5,165 bases of DNA from Thioalkalivibrio sp. (GTDB taxonomy: Bacteria; Pseudomonadota; Gammaproteobacteria; Ectothiorhodospirales; Ectothiorhodospiraceae), in the NCBI GenBank assembly GCA_007120155.1, contig SKOF01000495.1:1-5165 (forward strand), read 5' to 3'. Within the stretch, counting starts at the first letter, position 1. Each line of letters opens with the position of its first letter. A model generated the notes under the pieces. It saw only the letters and a list, made by a program, of their open reading frames with translations, was not told the origin of the DNA and did no database searches. A program made the translations under genes and the position numbers. Shown piece after piece: positions 1 through 2,895 of this stretch.

Positions 1-267
1 AAGACGCCGGCTCTCTACCGGGTGGTGCGTCATCCCCTCTACCTGGGCTGGCTGTTCGCCTTCTGGGCCACGCCGGTGATGACGGTGGCGCACCTGGTGT
101 TCGCGGTCATGACCACCGCCTACATCCTGATCGCCATTCAGCTTGAGGAGCGTGACCTGATGGACGCGCATCCGGAGTACGCCGGTTACCGGCGCCGGGT
201 GCCCATGCTGATCCCGCGCATCGGCGGAAGGCGCAAGCCGCAGGATCCGGCCGTCGAGACGGCCTGA
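1..267 (+). CDS. Methanethiol S-methyltransferase-like membrane protein (ICMT/MddA family), C-terminal fragment
   Basis: The frame is open from base 1 and ends at TGA 265-267, giving 88 residues; the N-terminus lies outside the window. Visible features are the RHP motif (fragment residues 10-12) followed by LYLGW, two closely spaced hydrophobic segments at about 14-24 and 28-47, then EERDL (49-53) and a Y..YR..VPMLIP tail. In the isoprenylcysteine carboxyl methyltransferase superfamily this C-terminal block forms the SAM-binding site of an integral membrane enzyme. The wording around FWATPVMTVAHL, TTAYILIAI and LEERDL resembles MddA, which methylates methanethiol to dimethyl sulfide, more than NnrU or true ICMT, as I recall those families. 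The basic, proline-containing tail after PRIGG is probably cytoplasmic. The next gene, 80 bp downstream on the same strand, is also a methyltransferase, so a shared transcript is plausible. The family call is firm; the MddA substrate is inferred from remembered family sequence. Confidence 0.75.
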   Translation, partial: KTPALYRVVRHPLYLGWLFAFWATPVMTVAHLVFAVMTTAYILIAIQLEERDLMDAHPEYAGYRRRVPMLIPRIGGRRKPQDPAVETA

Positions 268-275
268 CGATGTAC

Positions 276-298
276 GGGGCCGGCCGGGGGCCGGCCCC
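276..298. other. GC-rich hairpin between the two methyltransferase genes
   Basis: Bases 276-285 (GGGGCCGGCC) are perfectly complementary to 289-298, leaving a 3-nt loop of GGG. The hairpin starts 8 bp after the stop codon of the upstream gene. There is no T-run after it; the following bases are CATTCCCACTTCCC. It is therefore not a textbook intrinsic terminator. It could be a weak terminator or an mRNA-stabilising stem at the end of the first gene, leaving some read-through into the second. Confidence 0.5.
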
Positions 299-301
299 CA
301 T

Positions 302-329
302 TCCCACTTCCCGATTCGTACTTCTCACT
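302..329 (+). repeat. Degenerate 7-bp tandem repeat array (four units)
   Basis: Four consecutive 7-mers read TCCCACT, TCCCGAT, TCGTACT and TCTCACT, ending 5 bp before the ribosome binding site (334-339) of the downstream methyltransferase. The unit resembles the TGCCACT heptamer found three more times in the window (1183-1239, 1335-1348, 1471-1484). All lie in non-coding sequence, apart from the last few bases of the 1471-1484 array. The heptad phase is visible but the units are imperfect, so this is a weaker member of the family. Confidence 0.5.
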
Positions 330-347
330 TAACAGAGGACTGCAACC

Positions 348-1178
348 ATGGCTGCCACAAGCCCCATCCATTTCGACGTTGAACATCTGCGCGAAGCAGT
401 GCTTCGCACCTACGATCGCGTGGCCCGTGATCCCCGCGGCGACTTTCACTTTCACCGCGGAGCCCGGTATGCCAGCGAGTACCTGGGCTATGACCCGGCG
501 GAACTGGCGGAACTGCCTGAATCCTGCACCGCGCGTTTCGCGGGCGTGGGCAACCCGCTGCAGATCGGTACGGTGATTGCCGCCGTGCCGGGGATGCGCC
601 GGGAGAATGCCGGTCCCTGCCCGGGGGAGACGGTGCTCGATCACGCCTGCGGTGCCGGTATGGATCTGCTGTTGGCGGCACGCCGGGTGGGCCCCAGGGG
701 GCGCGCCATCGGCGTCGACATGACCCCGGCGATGCGTGCCTGTGCGCAGGCCTCTGCGGAACTGGCCGGGCTTTCCGACCGTGTGCAGATCCGTGCCGGC
801 TACATGGAGAGCCTGCCGGTGGACGACGGGAGCGTAGACCTGGTGATCTCCAACGGTGTCGTCAATCTCGCGCCGGACAAGACCCGCGTGTTTCGCGAGA
901 TCGCCAGGGTGCTGCGGCCGGGCGGACGGCTGTTCCTGGCCGACGTGGTGGTGCAGCGGGAACTGACCCTGGACGCCCGGGAGAATCCCGACCTGTGGGC
1001 CGCCTGCGTGGCCGGCGCCATGGTGGAGAGCGAGATCCCAACTCTGGCCTCTGAGGCGGGTCTGGTGGACGGACGGGTGGTGCAGCGTTTCGACTGCTTC
1101 CGCGACACCCCCGCCGAGGCGAGGGTGGCGAAGGATCTGTTCATTCAGGGCGTGAACTTCTACGCTCGCAGGGCGTAG
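348..1178 (+). CDS. SAM-dependent methyltransferase, ArsM-like (arsenite methyltransferase superfamily) but lacking a key cysteine
   Basis: This is a 276-residue soluble class I methyltransferase. The ATG at 348 is preceded by AGAGGA (334-339) with an 8-nt spacer. The N-terminal part has the Y.RVA.DP.G.FHFH block (22-36) and FAGVGNP (64-70), typical of ArsM-like proteins. The SAM-binding core follows: VLDHACGAGMDLLLA (96-110; the usual form is LDLGSGAG), acidic D124 in GVDMTP, and ESLPVDDGSVDLVISNG (154-170). Next come VLRPGGRLFLADVV (188-201), ACVAGAM (219-225) and a FDCF motif (248-251). The C-terminus, GVNFYARRA, looks family-typical. ArsM enzymes carry a cysteine in SNCV.NL; here that position is glycine (G170 in SNGVVNL). 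The counterpart of the other core cysteine, C220, is kept, and unusual cysteines occur at 91, 101 and 132. Arsenite methylation is therefore doubtful; another soft metalloid or a thiol substrate is possible. The last 14 codons recur as a relic at 1423-1464. Confidence 0.8.
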   Translation: MAATSPIHFDVEHLREAVLRTYDRVARDPRGDFHFHRGARYASEYLGYDPAELAELPESCTARFAGVGNPLQIGTVIAAVPGMRRENAGPCPGETVLDHACGAGMDLLLAARRVGPRGRAIGVDMTPAMRACAQASAELAGLSDRVQIRAGYMESLPVDDGSVDLVISNGVVNLAPDKTRVFREIARVLRPGGRLFLADVVVQRELTLDARENPDLWAACVAGAMVESEIPTLASEAGLVDGRVVQRFDCFRDTPAEARVAKDLFIQGVNFYARRA

Positions 1179-1182
1179 GAAC

Positions 1183-1232
1183 AGTGGCAAGTGGCAAGGG
1201 GTGAGGATGCCTTATCCTTGCCACTTGCCACT
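1183..1232. terminator. 17-bp perfect stem-loop between convergent genes, possible bidirectional terminator
   Basis: Bases 1183-1199 and 1216-1232 are perfectly complementary over 17 bp with a 16-nt loop (1200-1215). The hairpin begins 4 bp after the methyltransferase stop. Its arms are made of 7-bp repeats: AGTGGCA twice on the left (1183-1196) and TGCCACT three times on the right (1219-1239), so the stem could also pair one register over. It sits between convergent genes, where a bidirectional terminator would be expected. No U-tract follows on either side, so terminator function is an inference from position and stem length. Confidence 0.5.
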
Positions 1233-1239
1233 TGCCACT
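1219..1239 (+). repeat. TGCCACT heptamer, three perfect tandem copies
   Basis: TGCCACT occurs at 1219-1225, 1226-1232 and 1233-1239 without mismatch. The reverse complement, AGTGGCA, occurs twice at 1183-1196. Together they build the stem-loop listed separately. The array runs directly into the relic of the HAD gene end, in the same way as the two-copy array at 1471-1484 runs into the real HAD gene end. Confidence 0.8.
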
Positions 1240-1265
1240 TCTCGCGCAGCGAGATAATGGGCCAG
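1238..1265 (-). pseudogene. Relic of the 3' end of the HAD phosphatase gene
   Basis: These 28 bases match the last nine sense codons of the intact HAD gene (bases 1483-1510) with a single difference, A1256 versus G1501. On the minus strand this is ATT versus ATC, both isoleucine, so the relic still spells WPIISLREK. The stop codon is missing: the equivalent of the intact gene's TAG is TGG here, because the heptamer has C at 1236 where the intact copy has T at 1481. The match ends at 1265, right where the REPIN begins. Confidence 0.8.
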
Positions 1266-1266
1266 A

Positions 1267-1298
1267 CCGTAGGATGGGCAAAGCGAAGCGTGCCCATG
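1267..1298 (+). repeat. Left REP unit of the REPIN
   Basis: GTAG occurs at 1269-1272, followed by a hairpin with a 7-bp stem: ATGGGCA (1274-1280) pairs with TGCCCAT (1291-1297) around a 10-nt loop containing AAGCGAAGCG. This is the typical REP shape. GTAGGATGGG followed by a GCGAAGC loop is a motif I associate with REP elements in many gammaproteobacterial genomes; a genome-wide count would confirm it. Confidence 0.75.
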
Positions 1299-1334
1299 TG
1301 GACGGTGGCGTCAGGAGTGAGGGGGTCAGTAACG

Positions 1335-1348
1335 AGTGACAAGTGACA
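1335..1348 (-). repeat. AGTGACA heptamer, two perfect tandem copies inside the REPIN core
   Basis: AGTGACA occurs at 1335-1341 and 1342-1348, equivalent to TGTCACT twice on the minus strand. It differs by one base from the TGCCACT heptamer on either side of the element (1219-1239 and 1471-1484). This places the same heptad family inside the REPIN core, so the core may itself be captured intergenic sequence. Confidence 0.6.
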
Positions 1349-1385
1349 GGGGCTCGTCCCATGCTACTCGTCACCGTCCGTTCAG

Positions 1386-1417
1386 CATGGGTCCGCTTCG
1401 CTTGACCCATCCTACGG
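1386..1417 (-). repeat. Right REP unit of the REPIN (inverted)
   Basis: The inverted partner has CTAC (the complement of GTAG) at 1412-1415 and a 7-bp stem: ATGGGTC (1387-1393) pairs with GACCCAT (1404-1410). It differs from the left unit at four positions, which fall as two base pairs of the stem. C-G becomes T-A and A-T becomes C-G, so pairing is preserved. Confidence 0.75.
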
Positions 1418-1422
1418 GACAA

Positions 1423-1464
1423 CTGCTCATTCAGGGAGTGAACTTCTACGCCCGCAGGGCTTGA
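1423..1464 (+). pseudogene. Relic of the 3' end of the ArsM-like methyltransferase gene
   Basis: These 42 bases align without gaps to the last 13 sense codons and stop of the intact gene (1137-1178). They encode LLIQGVNFYARRA and a stop, against LFIQGVNFYARRA in the intact gene. There are six base differences. One is non-synonymous (TTC/CTC, F/L), three are synonymous third-position changes (GGC/GGA, GCT/GCC, GCG/GCT), and two turn the stop from TAG to TGA. The match begins five bases after the REPIN, and nothing upstream resembles the methyltransferase. The pattern suggests that this end belonged to a working gene copy for some time before it was cut off. Confidence 0.85.
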
Positions 1465-1470
1465 GGTCCT

Positions 1471-1484
1471 TGCCACTTGCTACT
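1471..1484 (+). repeat. TGCCACT heptamer, two copies overlapping the HAD stop codon
   Basis: TGCCACT (1471-1477) is followed by the variant TGCTACT (1478-1484). The C-to-T change at 1481 creates the CTA that is read on the minus strand as the TAG stop of the HAD gene (1480-1482). In the relic copy near 1238 the heptamer has no such change and the frame stays open. Confidence 0.7.
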
Positions 1485-2139
1485 TCTCGCGCAGCGAGAT
1501 GATGGGCCAGTCCCGCGCCGCCGCGTGGTCGGCCAGGGCCTCGTCGGGGTCCACCGCGACCGGGTTGTCCACACGCTCCAGCAAAGGGATGTCGTTGTGG
1601 GAGTCGCTGTAGAACCAGCTGCCACCCAGGTTCTCCCCGTGCCCCCGGAGCCAGGCCTCGAGCCGCGTCACCTTGCCTCCCTGGAAGCAGGGCACCCCCT
1701 GAAGTTCCCCCGTATAGCGCCCGTCGCGGAAGGCCGGTTCCGTGGCCAGGAGGTCGTGCACCCCCAGGCGTTCGGCGATGGGCTCGGTAATGAACAGGTT
1801 CGTGGCAGTGATGATGAGCAGCGTGTCACCGGCCTGGCGGTGCCTTGCCAGGAGCGCTTCGGCCGCCGGCAGGATCAGCGGCTCGATGCGCTCGGTCAGG
1901 AACCGGTTCCGCCACCCATGGAGGGTCTCGACGTCATGCTCGGCCAGGGGCCTGAAGGCAAAGCGGCAGAATTCATGGATATCCAGCGTGCCGGCCTTGT
2001 ACTGCTCGTAGAACACCCGGTTGGTGGCCTGGTAGGTTTCGGCGTCCACGACACCGATGTCCGTCAGGAAGCGGCCCCATTCGTAGTCGCTGTCGCCGGC
2101 GATGAGGGTGTTGTCCAGGTCGAAGATGGCCAGTGTCAC
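1480..2139 (-). CDS. HAD-IB family phosphatase (SerB-like), substrate unknown
   Basis: This is a 219-residue soluble hydrolase starting at GTG (2139-2137). On its strand the start is preceded by AGGAG (2150-2146) with a 6-nt spacer, and the protein then begins directly with the first motif, as relatives do. An ATG 13 codons upstream (2178) is in frame but lacks such a site. All four HAD motifs are present. Motif I is FDLDNT, with nucleophile D7 and acid/base D9. Motif II is T111 in IITAT, motif III is K156 in GGKVTRL, and motif IV is DSHND with D179 and D183. The helical region at about 15-85, between motifs I and II, is the C1-type cap of the phosphoserine-phosphatase-like subgroup. It should remove phosphate from a small metabolite using Mg2+. 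It diverges from rppH, a linkage also seen in Pseudomonas as far as I recall. The reading frame runs open far upstream of the start, antisense to rppH and ptsP; that part is not coding. Confidence 0.88.
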   Translation of the reverse strand: MTLAIFDLDNTLIAGDSDYEWGRFLTDIGVVDAETYQATNRVFYEQYKAGTLDIHEFCRFAFRPLAEHDVETLHGWRNRFLTERIEPLILPAAEALLARHRQAGDTLLIITATNLFITEPIAERLGVHDLLATEPAFRDGRYTGELQGVPCFQGGKVTRLEAWLRGHGENLGGSWFYSDSHNDIPLLERVDNPVAVDPDEALADHAAARDWPIISLREK

Positions 2140-2215
2140 CGGGGTCTCCTGTGTCTGTGTATCGGGGACGCGGGGCATTGTATCGGATCGTGCCTGCCGG
2201 GTGAGGTCGGGAGAT

Positions 2216-2244
2216 TTGCCCGCGCTGCGGGGTTGTGGAACAAT
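2216..2244 (+). promoter_or_regulatory. Weak candidate sigma-70 promoter for rppH
   Basis: TTGCCC (2216-2221) and AACAAT (2239-2244) are separated by 17 bp, each matching four of six consensus bases. The site lies within the 141-bp divergent region between the HAD gene and rppH, 36 bp before the rppH start. Some promoter is expected here because the genes diverge, but this particular site is only a plausible reading. Confidence 0.2.
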
Positions 2245-2280
2245 GCAAAACATACTTGGGGTCATGGGTGGCTTGTGTAA

Positions 2281-2808
2281 GTGATTGATTGTGATGGATA
2301 TAGACCGAATGTGGGCATCATCCTGAGCAATCGGGACAGACGCCTTTTCTGGGGGAAACGCATCGGCCAGCAGGCTTGGCAGTTCCCGCAGGGAGGTATC
2401 CGTTGTGATGAAAGGCCGCTGGACGCCATGTATCGCGAGTTGGCCGAGGAAACCGGTCTGCAGCCGGAACACGTTGAGGTCATCGGCAGCACCCAGGATT
2501 GGTTGCGTTATCGCCTGCCCAAGCACCTGATCCGGCGCCGTTCCAACCCGGTCTGCATTGGCCAGAAGCAGATATGGTTCATGCTGCGTCTGGTCGGCGA
2601 CGAGACCTGCGTGCGGCTCGATGCGGTGCCAACGCCCGAGTTCGACTCCTGGCGCTGGGTCGATTACTGGCGCCCCATGCGCGAGGTGGTGTTTTTCAAG
2701 CGTCATGTCTATCGCCGGGCCCTGCACGAACTGGCCCCCCTGCTGTTTCCCGAGGGTGTCCCGGGCCGGCAGCGCTGGAACGATTCCCGCCGGGGGGAGG
2801 GCGTTTGA
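2281..2808 (+). CDS. rppH: RNA pyrophosphohydrolase RppH (Nudix)
   Basis: This 175-residue protein removes pyrophosphate from the 5' triphosphate end of mRNAs, leaving a monophosphate that stimulates RNase E decay. It starts at GTG 2281, which gives MIDCDGYRPNVGI, almost identical to the known E. coli N-terminus. The ribosome site is weak (GGGTGG at 2266-2271). The Nudix box is complete: G38, E44, then R52-E53-L54-A55-E56-E57-T58-G59-L60, with the metal-binding glutamates 53, 56 and 57. Other RppH signatures are AWQFPQGGI (32-40), WLRYRLPKHLIRR (74-86), PVCIGQKQIWF (90-100) and TPEFDSWRWV.YW (118-130), followed by FKR.VYRRAL. The length is normal for the family (E. coli about 176). ptsP follows 87 bp downstream on the same strand, the conserved order in gammaproteobacteria, so co-transcription is likely. 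Confidence 0.97.
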   Translation: MIDCDGYRPNVGIILSNRDRRLFWGKRIGQQAWQFPQGGIRCDERPLDAMYRELAEETGLQPEHVEVIGSTQDWLRYRLPKHLIRRRSNPVCIGQKQIWFMLRLVGDETCVRLDAVPTPEFDSWRWVDYWRPMREVVFFKRHVYRRALHELAPLLFPEGVPGRQRWNDSRRGEGV

Positions 2809-2895
2809 CCGACCCGCTTGCAGCACTGCGGGTTCCCTGCCGGGGGGAGCCCGCATCCATGGTGCCTCCGGGCCGGTCCGGGCGGGCGGGTCCTC
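2809..2895. other. rppH-ptsP intergenic gap with a short direct repeat
   Basis: The 87-bp gap is very GC-rich. The 11-mer GCCGGGGGGAG occurs at 2789-2799, in the last codons of rppH, and again at 2839-2849 in the gap. I see no intrinsic terminator and no convincing promoter. The only candidate ribosome site for ptsP is a G-rich stretch, GGCGGGCGGG (2881-2890), five bases before the ATG, so ptsP translation may be weak or coupled. Confidence 0.45.

Larger units (their letters stand above)
1267..1417. mobile_element. REPIN-like element: two inverted REP sequences around an 87-nt core
   Basis: Two 32-nt REP-like units face each other (1267-1298 and 1386-1417) and match as inverted repeats at 28 of 32 positions. 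Each contains the tetranucleotide GTAG next to an imperfect palindrome, the layout known for REPs mobilised by RAYT (REP-associated tyrosine) transposases. The core (1299-1385) continues the inverted symmetry: 1300-1307 (GGACGGTG) pairs with 1372-1379, so the whole element could fold into one long hairpin. No transposase gene is in the window, so mobilisation would be in trans. The element separates the two gene-end relics almost exactly: its left edge follows the HAD relic by one base and its right edge precedes the methyltransferase relic by five. Confidence 0.75.

Noticed and set aside
186..1190. 334-codon minus-strand frame antisense to the ArsM-like gene
   Set aside because: Composition is typical of an antisense shadow and no motif is recognisable; the plus strand has a full methyltransferase with a ribosome site.
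1267..1417. CRISPR array or a complete insertion sequence
   Set aside because: There are only two repeat units, in inverted rather than direct orientation, with no regular spacers and no transposase frame. A REPIN explains it better.
1141..1476. 111-codon minus-strand frame across the intergenic region
   Set aside because: It runs through REP arms, heptamer repeats and gene-end relics; the coding appearance comes from these repeats.
2789..2849. Direct repeat of GCCGGGGGGAG at the rppH end and in the rppH-ptsP gap, as an attachment site or insertion scar
   Set aside because: The repeat is an 11-mer of low complexity in very GC-rich DNA and can arise by chance; nothing inserted lies between the copies.
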